NCBI GenBank assembly: GCA_000310025.1
Contig: FN649727.1
Coordinates: 3,650,528-3,714,527 of the forward strand
Origin: Ectocarpus siliculosus
Lineage: Eukaryota > Sar > Phaeophyceae > Ectocarpales > Ectocarpaceae
Length of the DNA: 64,000 bases
Direction: 5' to 3'
Shown here: piece after piece, positions 1 through 11,511 of the stretch
How positions within the stretch are numbered: position 1 is the first letter of the stretch
Layout of the letters: every line of letters begins with the position of its first letter
The notes under the pieces: generated by a model
Databases searched by the model: none
What the model was told of the DNA's origin: nothing
Seen by the model: only the letters and a program-made list of their open reading frames with translations
Translations under genes and position numbers: made by a program

Positions 1-474
1 CCGGAGAAGATGGTGCTTCGGGTTTGCGCGAGGGAGCAAAATTGGAATGTCTGGATCCGCCCTTTCACAGCAACACGATCTGTGCGCCCCTTTCGTTGAG
101 CCCTTAGCCTCTCAAGACTGTTCTCCCTGTACATGAGGACGCTGTAATGATCTCCGACGAACCGTCACTGAGAGTGGGTAACAGCTGGCCCGTACAACAA
201 ATCCCTGCAACGCTAGAGAGTACAAATGCTCAAGAACAGCTAGAAAACCTCATGTCCACGAAATAATCTCGTGCACGTGCCTAAATAGCGTGCTTTCAAC
301 GCTGTTCTGAACTCCATCAACGCAAAATGTCGTAGGGGTTCCAAATGCAAAGCGGCAGCACGCTTGGCTTTTCATTTCCAAAGTTTTCAAAATTCAGGAC
401 GTCGTTGCACATTTCACCCAAAACCGTTCAGTTATCAGGCCTATTGGCTTGTTTCCAAAGTTTTCAATGTCCAG
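1..474. other. No recognised gene at left edge
   Basis: I see no convincing exon here. The stretch lies 3' of the stop codon of the minus-strand gene that ends at 475 and probably holds its 3' untranslated region. Open frames at 345-557 and 364-759 on the plus strand overlap or abut the minus-strand exon 475-656 and look like shadows. Confidence 0.4.
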
Positions 475-3400
475 TCAACGCAGACGCAGCCGCGGCTGGA
501 CCATGTGGGCCTCCTCCCCGGCCACCTCGAGATGACTGCGGTCGTAGAAGTTCTTGATGTGGCCTATCGGGCCAAACTCTGGAGCCGTCGGGCGATGGTC
601 CCACGCCATGTTCCCGATGTCCTGGGCCATGGTGCGGTACGGACCCATACGCTTCCCTGTGGACTGTTAGGTCGGGTGTTGTTCGTCGCGAATGCAGAAA
701 GAGCGGCGAGATATACCTCTGAAATAAACAGTTATTTGCGTCGTCCAAGTCTCCGTTGATCGAGTTTGGTTGTTTCCGTTGCTGCTGTTGTTGTTGCTGT
801 TTCGTACTGTTGGTGTTCCTGAACCCATCTCTTCCTCAGTTTTTAGCAGTTGGCTCACGTGTATCCCTACGAAGCGAACACACGGCACAGACTAGAGAGC
901 AAAGAGAGAATGAACACTAAAAATGTGCAAAGTTTGCGTCCGAAGAAGACTCGATAGTAACACGATTTTGTCGTCTGAGATGCCAAAAACAAATGCTGGC
1001 GTTGTTCGAGGTACAGCAACTGTCGCTGCATACAACAGCACACGCGAATGCCAAGAAACGACGCCGATGTTTACTGGTTCAAAGTTCTGTAGCAAGGGAT
1101 CTTAAGCCTTGGAACAGCCGTCCAATAAGAACCGCTGGCGATACACGCTCACCTTCTGAAAGTCGTAAAACGCATCGTGTTTTCGATAAGGGTTGAATTC
1201 ATTTTGAAGGGAGCGGCCGACGTCATACAGGTGCTTGATCTCCTCCTTCCCTTCAACGAATCTTCTCGAGGAGGCGTGCTTGGCTTTGGCCTGCGCCACC
1301 TTCTCTCGCTCGTCCTGTCAGGCGTGTCGGTGAGATGTTGTGTATGTGTTTTCTTGTTGAATAGTATCGACCGCGCGAACCGGTTAATTAATAAACGATG
1401 GCAAACCCATTCAGTCCTTTGGCCGAGCACAACGAGACGAACATCCGTGTCTGTCGATTATCCTGATCAGGCACAGATTTCCACAGAAAAAGCGATTAAT
1501 CTTTAAACTCTCTACAGCTGTTTGTATTACTGCTTTCCTTCCAGAACATTAGCTGTTGCGGTGCTGACTAGTCGTCCAGTAAGTCGATTGATAGTCAGTG
1601 CAGCTAGTCGGTCACCCATGTACCACTTCACATCCCGCTGGACGAAGATTATGTGCGTGGCAGTGTACGGGGCGAGCGTCTGCCCTTTTGGAGGTGCCCG
1701 TACACGTTGTTTGTTTGAAAGGCAACCCTCCTCTGCTCCTCGGCTAACCTGTACCTGCAGCGGGATCGAGTGGGCAAATCTGTCCTTCCCGGACACGCTC
1801 ACCGTGCAAAACCTACGTGCAGTCTAGGCGATGGGGAGCTATTGTTCGATGAATTTCTCATCACTTGTTCTGCAATGTGAGAGACCCTGAGTCGTTCCTG
1901 CTCCTCCGGGGCAGCCTTTCGAACGCCCACCGGTGGCATCAATCTGCCAGACCGCCAGTTTCTCTCTCACACACCCTGACTTTCACCGTATCCTGCTACA
2001 GTATGCACGGGCCACACGTCCCCGAGCCAAATAGGTTGTGATGATAGATTCTTACCTTCACGTTCCGTGATGCGTTCATCAACCGCTGCTCCTGGCGGAG
2101 CATTTCCCTTTCCATATGTCAACACCAACGTGCGATGGCGACGGAATTGCAGCCAAGGAACCGTTGAGCGCGCGTAGAGTATTTGAAACAATGAGGAACA
2201 AGCTCTTGGTTCAGTGAAAGACGGACTTCAAGCACAGCGCGCCAAAGTCACTTTAACGGGGCAACGAGGCCCACCCAGATACTTTTCAAATACCTGTACT
2301 GCTGCGTTCGAATGGTGGCCGTAAATTCCCCCCTCTTGAAAGCATCCTTGGTACCGAAACCTAGGTTTCGCTTGCTCAGCGGCTGAGTCTTGGTGAACCG
2401 CTCTGTCTCCTGTAGCCACGAAGAATAGCAAGCATATGGGCACGGGCGGTACAAAAAACTGTCAGTGAATGCGCGCACATGAAACACTGACTACTGTAGA
2501 ACCTGGGCCGTTGTTTTTCAAGCACCAACAACATGCAACGTTTCGATCAATACGGAAGGAGCCGAAATGTAGGTACCATTTGGTGCAGCCCTATATACAA
2601 AAATATAGTCTTATCGGTTAGTTTATGGCTCTGACTCCGGCCTCGTGTCTACCTATCTTCGTGTAAAACTACGATAGCAAGTGCTTTAAAATAGACATAT
2701 TCTGCCATAATTCGCACTGGTTCAAGTCTGCCTACAGGCACACACGCTTGCCTGGAACGGCTCTGAGGAGTATTTGAGCTTGGCGAAGTTCCCGTTATCT
2801 GCGTTCGCCGGGCTTTGACAAAAAGGAGAGGGCGCGCGAAAGGAAAAGGAGGGGGTCGGTGTTCCTGCGAGGTTCGATCGTGGAGTCTTCGCCGTGATGC
2901 GGCTTGGTAGTAGGGAATAAAGCGCTTTCACAGGGGTTGTTGTGTGCCGGACTGCGTCATTACGGACTACAAGAGAACTTGTCTCCTTTCACAGACACGT
3001 TTCTCCGCGTCGAAAAGAAATGAATGTTGGTAATTGAGCAGAAGCCTCCGATGGAGGAAGGTAAAGGGACGAGGTTCGCGGGTGTTTTTCGTGGGACGTT
3101 GTACTGTTGACCTCCGGTGCGCGTCATAGAGCCTTTTAATAACCGCAAGAAACGTGGACCAACCCCCCCCTTGTTTTGGTTGCTCATTGAACCAATTAGG
3201 GGAAAATGGAAGAGGAGGAAATTGCGTCGAAACCCAAAGAGGTGTGTAGAACACAAGCAGCTGGAGAAACGCCAAGGAGAGAGTAGAACAGCAGTTTTAC
3301 AAGTAAGTGCTGGGAGTATCGTGCTGGGTAGAAGTCAACGCCGGTTCTCTTCAGGTATAGTCTAAAACACAACAACAAAGGGCGCAACGTCTGGGGGGGA

Positions 3401-4436
3401 AGGTAGTGGATTGACACGCCCAGGTTCTATATAATAATCCTGGCAATTGGTGCCGAACGCGAGTGACCTCGGGTGTGCAGTCAGCCGTGCCCAGTATTTT
3501 CCCTGCGAATGACTTTATCTTTTGACGCATTCCAATGATGGAAAATGGCGATAACAGCTATTGGCGGCGTACCAAATTCATACCAGATAATATCGTAATA
3601 TCCCCCCCTCGGTATGCTATCGAGAATCACTCGGGGAGCGGTAAGCTCTTAGGGGCAGGATTCAAGTGTATGCACAACGTCGATCTTATTGTTTTTGTTC
3701 GTTTGAGGATTGTTGCGAGCTCTGGCGAGAAGAAAGGGGCGGCGATGGTCGATCTCGATTGCTGTTTGCCAAAGCCAACTCGAGATTGTTTTGACCGGTT
3801 TGGAGATGGAAGCACCTTTCTTTCTACTCCGTGTTGAGACACGAGTGAGTTTGTCGGGAGATTTGGCAAACGTCTATCTCCTTTTGCACTTTTAAAGCCA
3901 ATCTTGCACTCGCACTTCATCCCCCGAGAACCCTGAGAATGAAGGGGGAGGGGGGAGGTGTACTCATAGTTGTGCATGCCACAGCCGTTAGACCATTGAC
4001 CTCGCATCCCTACAAGGCCGGGACGGAGCACGCCGGGTTCTCACCGGACCAGGCTCGGGGGGTGGGGGGTGGATTTTTTGCGGTATTTATGGTGTGGCTG
4101 TCGGTGCCATACATAGAGTACCGAAGAGCCGCGGGGCATACGCCTGCATCGTGGGGGGGGTATGAGTGGGATATTCTGTTGTCCCCGCCAGACGTGGTAC
4201 AGCACAACAAGCAACAGGCGTTTATTGTACTGACCACAGCTTGCGAGCCGATCTGTTTTCATACATGGACGGGAGACGGTGGCCGCAATAACCCCCGCTG
4301 CTGCTCCACTTACCAACCCTCGGTCTGAAACTGTTTGCCCTTCCAGCGGCCGGGCAACCTCCTTAGCTCCTTGTAAGGGTCTCCGACGGAAATGAACCTG
4401 TTCCCTTCGACGATGTTCTTGTTCACGCGCTTGGTG
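475..4436 (-). CDS. Probable flagellar/ciliary protein, multi-exon, incomplete model
   Basis: Exon blocks supported on the minus strand, 5' to 3': 4436-4314, 2812-2752, 2409-2294, 2107-2056, 1963-1803, 1754-~1685, 1314-1153, 656-475 (stop 475-477). The first five join in phase. The first carries FISVGDPY followed by RWKGKQFQTEG, then the next NFAKLKYSSEPFQ, then LGFGTKDAFKRGEF and TIRTQQYREMLRQEQRLM. These short motif blocks recall CFAP96/C4orf47-type axonemal proteins (DUF4586); that is a resemblance from memory, not a search result. Later exons are charged and probably coiled coil, and the last holds the block PTAPEFGPIGHIKNFYDR. The intron 2751-2410 starts with GC (CAG|GCAAGC). The acceptor of 1963-1803 is weak. 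Joins 1754 to 1314 and 1153 to 656 do not agree in phase, so at least one small exon is missing in each. The first block starts mid-codon, so the start codon lies further upstream and was not found. Confidence 0.55.
3944..4056 (+). repeat. Poly-G-headed dispersed repeat, copy A (partial)
   Basis: After a G-rich tract comes a block around TGTGCATGCCACAGCCGTTA that continues through CATTGACCTCGCATCCCTAC to a G run. The same order occurs at 13176-13568, 24284-24674 and 25579-25831 (opposite strand), and as fragments near 19664, 35953 and 36108. It lies inside an intron of the minus-strand gene. Confidence 0.75.
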
Positions 4437-5066
4437 CTATACATGGTTCGTTGTACTGTAAGAAACCCCGACTGGCCGGGCCACTACCGTTCATGTGGTT
4501 TATCTTGTCAGCTGTCTTCCTCGTGCAAGAGGGTAGTATCGCCCCCAGCAATAAAGAAGAGTGATGAGGTTGCCGTGCCCAACACGAGACAACTTTGTTT
4601 GGTCGTCCCGTGTTACCCTCCTCCGACTCCGATAGTCTGAGCGTGTCGCGTGTGAATTTCGGCAACAGCGCAGAGTTAATAGAGTATCGGCGAAAGCCAC
4701 GCATGTGCAGCAAGTGAGGTTCGTGTTCAAACGACACGTGATTGCGCATGCAACGCATTCAAACCGATTACGGCGTAAATACTCGAATAGTATATAGGTC
4801 TTACCGTAGAGATAGACTACACTAAATGTATGCTACATGCACCAAGAATCCCCGAAATCGCTTTGCTCATTACTCAGCCTTTGTGCGGACAATGCGTAGG
4901 TAAGAGCTCTGGTTCTTATTACGTGTGCCTCGATCTCATGTTCGCAGGAGTCAGCGAAGCGTGGTCTATTCAAACACGCTGGTACCCCCACACATTAGCG
5001 ATGCCTTACAAAACATGACAAACATGCGACACATGTCCGATTTATGTACGCGTGCACCACGTACAG

Positions 5067-5187
5067 TTTGCATCAGGGCGAAGTCATGTTACAAGCCCAA
5101 CAGGTGGGAGCCGAGGACCTGTGGTACAACAACCATCAAGCCTACCGTGAGCTCACCAACAGAGGAGACAGACACAACGACACCTGA
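5067..5187 (+). CDS. Possible terminal exon of an unplaced plus-strand gene
   Basis: After a TACAG acceptor there is an open block of 39 codons ending in TGA at 5185-5187. It has coding-like composition: it reads VMLQAQQVGAEDLWYNNHQA and then YRELTNRGDRHNDT. I found no upstream partner exon and do not recognise the product. It may be spurious. Confidence 0.22.
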
Positions 5188-5838
5188 CCTGTGAGCAGTG
5201 AGAAGGAGGTAAAAGGGAGAACCCAGCCAAGGGGGATGCAATTTTCTTTCCGCCGTCGTTCTCTCACGAGAGTCAATTTGTTGTGGATATTCTCTCGAGG
5301 TGGTGGAAAGTGTAAAACGGCGACACGCCGCGTTGGATACTGAGATCTACGCTTTTCTCCAAAGATCCACGTTTTTTTTTTTTTTCCAAGGCAAAGCTTC
5401 TACAACAAATGATCGCATGCATGTACCCGTAGTACTTGAATGTTTGCATACGGCCGAAAAGGAGCCCATGTGGCCAAACGCAAGCGACGATTGGGCCGCA
5501 CTCACTAGGTCTGAAGAAAGCTATAGAGTATGTATATTTTCTATAAAGATAGAGAGAACGAAGTCAAAACATATGTACACGGCAGTCTACCCCTGCCGGA
5601 GCGCGTTTGAGGACAAGCAGCAGCAGTGCATGCATGAACGCCGACAGTCGGTTGCTTTCTGAAAGAGAGGTGTCATCACGCCTTGCTCGCAACTCCGCAC
5701 CAGACGGCCGGTCGGCGGAGTACGTAACCATGTAATATCAAGGCAGTTGTTGTTAGGAGGGCCAAATTCGCCGGCGGAATCTGTGTGTGTGTGTTGCATA
5801 GGGAAGGAACCTTTGTTGGCATCTCACACAACCCGTAG

Positions 5839-6044
5839 GTGACACAAGATACCACACCCCCTAGACCCATTTCAACTAATACTATATGCTCCATGACCAA
5901 GACGATGCCCAAATAAAAATATGTGTTTTCGGAAAGATCTCGACAAGGCGGTTCCACCACCGCCATTTTAGACACCGCCACTCTTTCTCCAGGGGAGTAA
6001 TCGAGCTTGAAAATCGGTCCAGGGGGTGTGGTATCTTGTGTCAC
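5839..6044. repeat. 24-bp perfect inverted repeat around a 158-bp spacer
   Basis: The arms at 5839-5862 and 6021-6044 are exact reverse complements (GTGACACAAGATACCACACC plus CCCT). The arrangement resembles a short miniature inverted-repeat element. I could not define a target duplication, because the sequences outside the arms differ. Confidence 0.6.
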
Positions 6045-7307
6045 GTACCGTAGGTGGCATATGCATTTGTTTTTGTGCGCACACGCGTTGTACAGCATCC
6101 CTGCATTTAGCAGGAAGGAGACAGATGAAGCCTGCTTGTCAGGTCGACAAGTTTCCATCGTCTAAGAGAGTGTTTTGCCGCTTCTTAAAGGGTAACCGGT
6201 ATCGATGACATAGATCTACACGGCACATAGCATACGACGTTTACCGTTACCACTTTGGTGCATGAAATGAAACCAGACTTGCAGTTGAGTGACCCGGGTG
6301 CACGGCCACACAAAACGATCACTGGGGGAGAGCCGCCGCCGCTGCCGCCAGAAATGCTTTTTCAGAACAACAAGGCACACCCGAGTGTCCCATTTCAAGT
6401 TGGATCCGAACAAACTCATCTCTTACAATGAGCGGGGGAGGCATACAAACCGAACGAAGTTGATCCTTTGGGCACAGACTCTTGACCGAACCAAATGGCA
6501 GTGTATTAACCGCATCCCGACAACAAATGATGACGAGTTCTTTGTACAAGACAACACGGCGACAGAAGTAGTTGCAGCGCGACAAGGAATAAGAGCTACG
6601 CCTAAAACAGTCTCCTCATCCTGCACCAACAAACCGCAGGACATACTACTTGAGACAATTTACGGATAGAAGCCGGCACACTCACGTGGCTTCGCGCTCG
6701 ATCCCACGAAAAAAACGAAGAAACGTACCGTCCCACCCCACCCATCGCACACACCTACGGTAGTATAACCCAAATCCTAAACAAACGCACCAAGTACTAA
6801 CCCCTCTGAACGTACGATACAAGCATCAAGGAGGCACTAAGGGGTGTGTGCAAACAAGTGATTTTGGACACGCGTCCTGCTGCTGGTACACCACCATCTA
6901 CAAGGCGGTCTGCCGCTGTACCCGATCGCCTTGACACGAACACTGCCGCCAGCTGCGTGCATTTCTCCCACTGCTGTCTGTCCGCCTCGAGTCCACGACC
7001 GTTTCGTGCTGACATCGTACTAAAACTTGGTGCACAGCAGGGAGTCCTGTCCGGCTGCAAGCCGAAGATTCGACCACAGGAAAGAGAAAAAGAGATCCGA
7101 ATCCCAAGAAAAAAGAGGCAAGGCTCTTCCGGCCCGGACACTGGCACAAACTACATGTGTCGATCTTTCCCCCCCTTCTCTCACAAATCGGTATCTATGC
7201 ATACCGCATGTGCCATCCTACGTCCTATCCAAGCTGTAGCTCAAGAGCCACAACTGCTGATGCTCGTGTGCGTGCCTCTCGACCTGTTCGTCGCCGCCTC
7301 TATAAGA

Positions 7308-10300
7308 TCAATCTGTCTTGAGTCCACCGCCGCTGGTGTCCGTGATAAACTTGGCGTACAGCAGGCTGTCTGGCTGCACGTCCATGTTGAACGTCGCGTA
7401 GATCGCCAAGAAGCCCATGAGGGCGAGCCCCACCCCCGTCCACATGTTGAGCTGGAACTGGGTGATTTCCACGAGGGTAGTCTCATTGGTCGCGGCGGAT
7501 GATGATGAGTCATCGTCGCCTGGAACAGACAAAAAAAAAATCGTATTCAAGATTAACAAGAGAAGCCCCTCCGACAATCAGCAAAAGAATGCAGGGCCGA
7601 GGGAGTTCGGCGAGAGAAACTGCACAAGGGAATCGTCGGGACACGAGAAAGGCGAGCACGAGCACATGACGCCGCATCTGCATGGTGGACCCGTGGGGTC
7701 TCCGTGACTACCGAATAAAAGGAGATGACGCATCGGAGACATGACAACCACAACACGTACGCACACGTTTGGCCCGCACATCACACACATCTGCGCATTT
7801 GATCGTTATTCGGCGTTTGTAAAGCCCAACTATTGGACTTCGTTCACACCAAAGAGTGTCTCATCGCGCGATACATCAGGCACGAAATACACACGGATCG
7901 CGAGGTTCAGCAAAGGCGGCTGAAAAAAGAAAAACACGCACTTTGAAGGCGGCGGCCGCCGACGGCGAGCTTTTGCGACAGGGCCGGGCCGACGATGAGC
8001 TGCGAGGTCAGGCGGCGGCCCGCTCCAGCAGACATGGCGTTGAATGCTTCGCCAAGCGCGGCGTCGAGGGCCTTCGACGCCAATCTTGCCTTGATAGACC
8101 GCGCACCGTAGGAGGTGTTGATCGCCTTCGGCAAAATATGCGCGCGGGGAGGGGGGGGGGGGGGGCGAAGGGAATCAAATCAAGGACCGAACGGCGGCGC
8201 ACAAGACGATCAACCAAAGCCTTTAAAAAAAACAGCAAGCAGCAAGTGGAAAAACGGCACTGAGATAGCAAGGGTGTTCTCCAAAAAATGCAACATGAAA
8301 CCGTCACCAGGAAGTCTTCTTCAGAAACAAAGCATCAGGTTCGACACACGTTTCAGTGGGGAGGAATGGGTGGATAGTGGGTGGAATGGAGCAACAGTCG
8401 TAGCTTCAGCAGCAAATCCCCCGCCCCTACCTTGAGAGAAGACAGGTATACTATCACCAGGGGGGGGGACCCCGCGCGTCCGGCGACAAGCCGCTCCGAC
8501 AGAGCCTCGGGCAGTCTGGACAAGAAGATCAGCTCTTCCACCAAGCGCACGTCAGCCTGCGCACAAGAGAGAGTGCAACAACAAGAAAACACACACACAC
8601 CGGAAATCCAACGATGGGAGAAACGCCATCTTAAGTGTTTATCTCACATGGTGTGGAACCCCAACACAGAGGCGACAACATTCTCTCTCTCTCTCTCTCT
8701 GTCTCCCTCTCTCTCTAACTCAGTCACAGGTTGAGCAGCATGCTCCCCTCCCTCTTAATGGTATCGCCGCATCAAGAAATTCACATATCGAAAGTACCCC
8801 GAATCGCAGATCCTTCTGCAAGCAACAAGCACTTGTTGCATACTGGCAACGAACCAGCTCTTTCAGTCAACATACACATAGCGGAGAAAAGGTGTTCTGA
8901 GCTTGGTCTGTTCTATCTACCGATGCGTAAAAAAACAATGTTTTTCATCAGAAGAAAGAGTAGCGCTATACATTAGGCGACCAGCAAGGTCCACAAAACT
9001 TGAACAACACGGACGAGAAACACACCGTGCAACACGTTGGGGCGTAGGGACAACACACGACTCACGTCCACCGTCAGGTCGAGCACCGCGGCGTCCTCCT
9101 CCCCCTCGTCCGCGCCCGACAAAACGAGCGTCCGGAGGCCGCTCGACGTGTCCACCGTCACGCCGGTCGGCGAGTTCCCCTCCCCAAGCGCCGCATCAGC
9201 GGGCGCAACCTCCAGCAGGCCGCCCGACGACGAACACGCCTCCGTGTAGCCCAGCGCCGGGTCTACGGCAGCGCAGATTACGCCGCTCACCGCGTCCACA
9301 ACTGTGTGATGCAAAACGTGGGGAGAGGGGGAGAAGAGAGAGACAGAGACAGAGACAGAGACAGGGGCAGACGGACAGAGTTACACAGAGAAAGAGAGAG
9401 AGAGAGGTCCAAACCAAACTCATGCGTGAAGAAAACGAAGAGCGCGTTCTACAGTAGCAGCCATCGGTTGCAATGCATGTGCTGAGCCACCACACCAGAC
9501 AACCAACAAAAGCGCACGCTCTGTCCCTCCGGCAATATTTAGTATAGGGTGCTGCATCGTCTGTCTGGTGGGACACCCCCGAAGCGAAACAACCCGGTTG
9601 TGCGCAGCATCTGCTGTACCAAAGACCCACCGTCGAAGGAAGTGCCGAGGGTACTCTCGAGCCCGGACGTCCAGGCGTCATTGGTTGGTGTCCTAAGGCC
9701 GTATACCGCAGTCGGCTCCTCGAGCCACTCCGTCATGAACGGCGTAGATGTAGACCCTTGATTTTCCCGAGTGCCGATGGGGGGGGGGGGGGGGGGGGGG
9801 GNNNNNNNNNNNNNNNNNNNNNNNNNNNNNNNNNNNNNNNNNNNNNNNNNNNNNNNNNNNNNNNNNNNNNNNNNNNNNNNNNNNNNNNNNNNNNNNNNNN
9901 NNNNNNNNNNNNNNNNNNNNNNNNNNNNNNNTTGGAGGAGGAAAGTTAAACTTTGGGGATGGGAACATGGGGGCCAGCGCCTTCAACGCTGGCCACGATT
10001 CTCATGCAAAACACACGCGGGACGGCCTGTGCTACGCACGCCTTCCCGTGCCATATTCCGTAATGCCGCCGCCCGTAGTTGGTAGGATTCAACGTGAAGT
10101 AAGCAGAGTTGCCCTCTCAATAAACGGCTATATATGATTTCCTATGCCTCCCGGTTGCTGCTGAAGATACTGCTGGTGCTAGTGGAAACTATCGCCTACG
10201 GCATGTCTCGCGTGTCTCTGGCGGGGTCTGCGATCCCCAAACGCATCGGGACTGGTAGGGTTCCCGTTAAACTTCAGGGATGCGTACAAGCGGCGTGTGC

Positions 10301-11215
10301 ATCTGTATCGACTTGAGTCGTTTCACACCTGATCGGCACCGCCGATGCATGACAAAGTAAGGAGGATGGGGCGACTCTCAGGCTAACGTCATATGGTCGG
10401 GCATTGACCTCTACCTTGGAAATTGTGCTATCGCGTGTTCACCCTGTGAGACACAGCAGCAGTTACACCGCTTTTATGCTACGCTTTACAATAGTTCCGC
10501 AACCGCGTTGGTCGAACAGAGATATGGGTTGCTAACCAGACGGGCGTGCAACTCGTCGTCGCAAGGCGCACCCCATTGTTGGACGTGCCGATCAAACCTA
10601 CAACTCGAAAATGACGCAATGTATTTTCATTTCAACTGCTGTGAGGGCGGGGTTACAGCATGGTGCTTGTGGGTATCGTATGCATACTGCTATAGGCAGA
10701 TGAGGGTGGGGGGGGCGGGTGACAGGTTGCAGAACCACTTTATGCACAGGAACAGAAGCACCAATTTACACCATCCGTCCATGTGAGTGCAGTGCACAAC
10801 GTAGAAACAACTACCAGCGTGTCGTTCCTGCCCCCCCTGATATCTACTCCACCCCGCACTACATCTTCCTCTCTCTGCAATCAATACCTTTGGGTCGAAT
10901 TCCATCGACGAACACCAAGACGTTCGCGTCGGGTCTGTTGAAAATGTCTCCCGCCGGCAGCCCCGCCTCTACCTCCGCGCGTGCGTCCAGGCTCATCACT
11001 CTCGCGATAGCGGAGGAGAGGAGCTGGGGTGTCATCGTGGCCAGCCTAGAGCTGATCGTGGACGGGGCGTGCATCACAGCATCCTCGCCCTCAGCCAAGC
11101 CGTGCTGCACGAAGGCGACCTTCGAAGACGGCGCTGCGGCCGCCCACACCCCTTGCCGTGATCCGAAGAGCGCCAAGGCTGCTGCCAGAAGCGAGATTCT
11201 GCCTGATCTCGCCAT
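7308..11215 (-). CDS. ATP6AP2: ATP6AP2 / renin-receptor-like V-ATPase accessory protein
   Basis: Five exons: 11215-10888, 9301-9066, 8556-8431, 8125-7942, 7519-7308. All phases agree and give 361 residues (human ATP6AP2 has 350). Residues 1-26 form a signal peptide (hydrophobic LLAAALALFG). The block GDIFNRPDANVLVFVDGI matches the human N-terminal GNLFHRPRATVMVMVKGV. Residues 317-336 are a single membrane span, followed by NMD and DSLLYAKF, the hallmark of the ATP6AP2 C-terminal segment (human WNMDPGYDSIIYRM). The family is a type I membrane protein that assists assembly of the V-ATPase membrane sector in the secretory pathway; that role is inferred here. Intron 1 (1.6 kb) contains an assembly gap, so a further small exon there cannot be excluded, although the phase closes without one. 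The start is the first ATG before the signal peptide, 296 bp from the divergent TMEM14-like gene. Confidence 0.85.
8681..8716 (+). repeat. CT microsatellite
   Basis: A nearly pure CT tract lies within intron 2 (between 9066 and 8556) of the ATP6AP2-like gene. Related (GAGACA)n repeats lie in the same intron-rich area at 9333-9370. Confidence 0.85.
9779..9931. other. G23 homopolymer followed by a 130-bp assembly gap
   Basis: A run of about 23 G (9779-9801) runs directly into N (9802-9931). The gap is in intron 1 of the ATP6AP2-like gene. Its true size and content are unknown. Confidence 0.95.
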
Positions 11216-11511
11216 GCTGCCTTGACGGCGTACCTCGACGAGAGAAGCACGCGCTGTCTCCTTGTATCTACCCTTTCTCGCCCAGTACACAAACAAGACG
11301 CTCTCCCTCTGTCTCTCTCTGTCTTCCCGTCTGAACTGCAGCGGCTGTGCACAGCAGCTGCTGTGCGTGCATTGTTCAGAACATCACACCGCACTACAAA
11401 AGTGGGGGGGTGTATTATTTTAGGCAAGAATACACGTATGCGGAGCCCCCTCAGTCGGGAATGTGGTGGATTCACTTTCCTGCCGCTGCTATCGCTCTTT
11501 GCTGGCTGATC
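11216..11511. promoter_or_regulatory. Shared upstream region of ATP6AP2-like and TMEM14-like genes
   Basis: The 296 bp between the two divergent start codons must hold both 5' ends. It contains a CTCTCCCTCTGTCTCTCTCT tract near 11300 and a GTATTATTTTAGGC stretch near 11411. No element can be assigned with confidence. Confidence 0.5.

Larger units (their letters stand above)
4437..7307. other. Gene-poor stretch with exon-like block and inverted repeat
   Basis: This 2.9-kb stretch separates two minus-strand genes. It should hold the promoter and missing 5' exon(s) of the gene to the left and the 3' untranslated region of the ATP6AP2-like gene to the right. It contains a plus-strand exon-like block (5067-5187), a T13 run near 5371-5386 and a 24-bp inverted repeat (5839-5862/6021-6044). 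Other open frames, such as 6289-6669 and 6846-7502 plus, have no recognisable content, and the second overlaps the next gene. Confidence 0.4.

Noticed and set aside
3944-4056. Reading the dispersed repeat as a tRNA gene because of the D-arm-like CGTTAGACC and GGGTTCTCACC
   Set aside because: The stems do not pair and the T-loop lacks TTCRA; at most a decayed tRNA-derived head.
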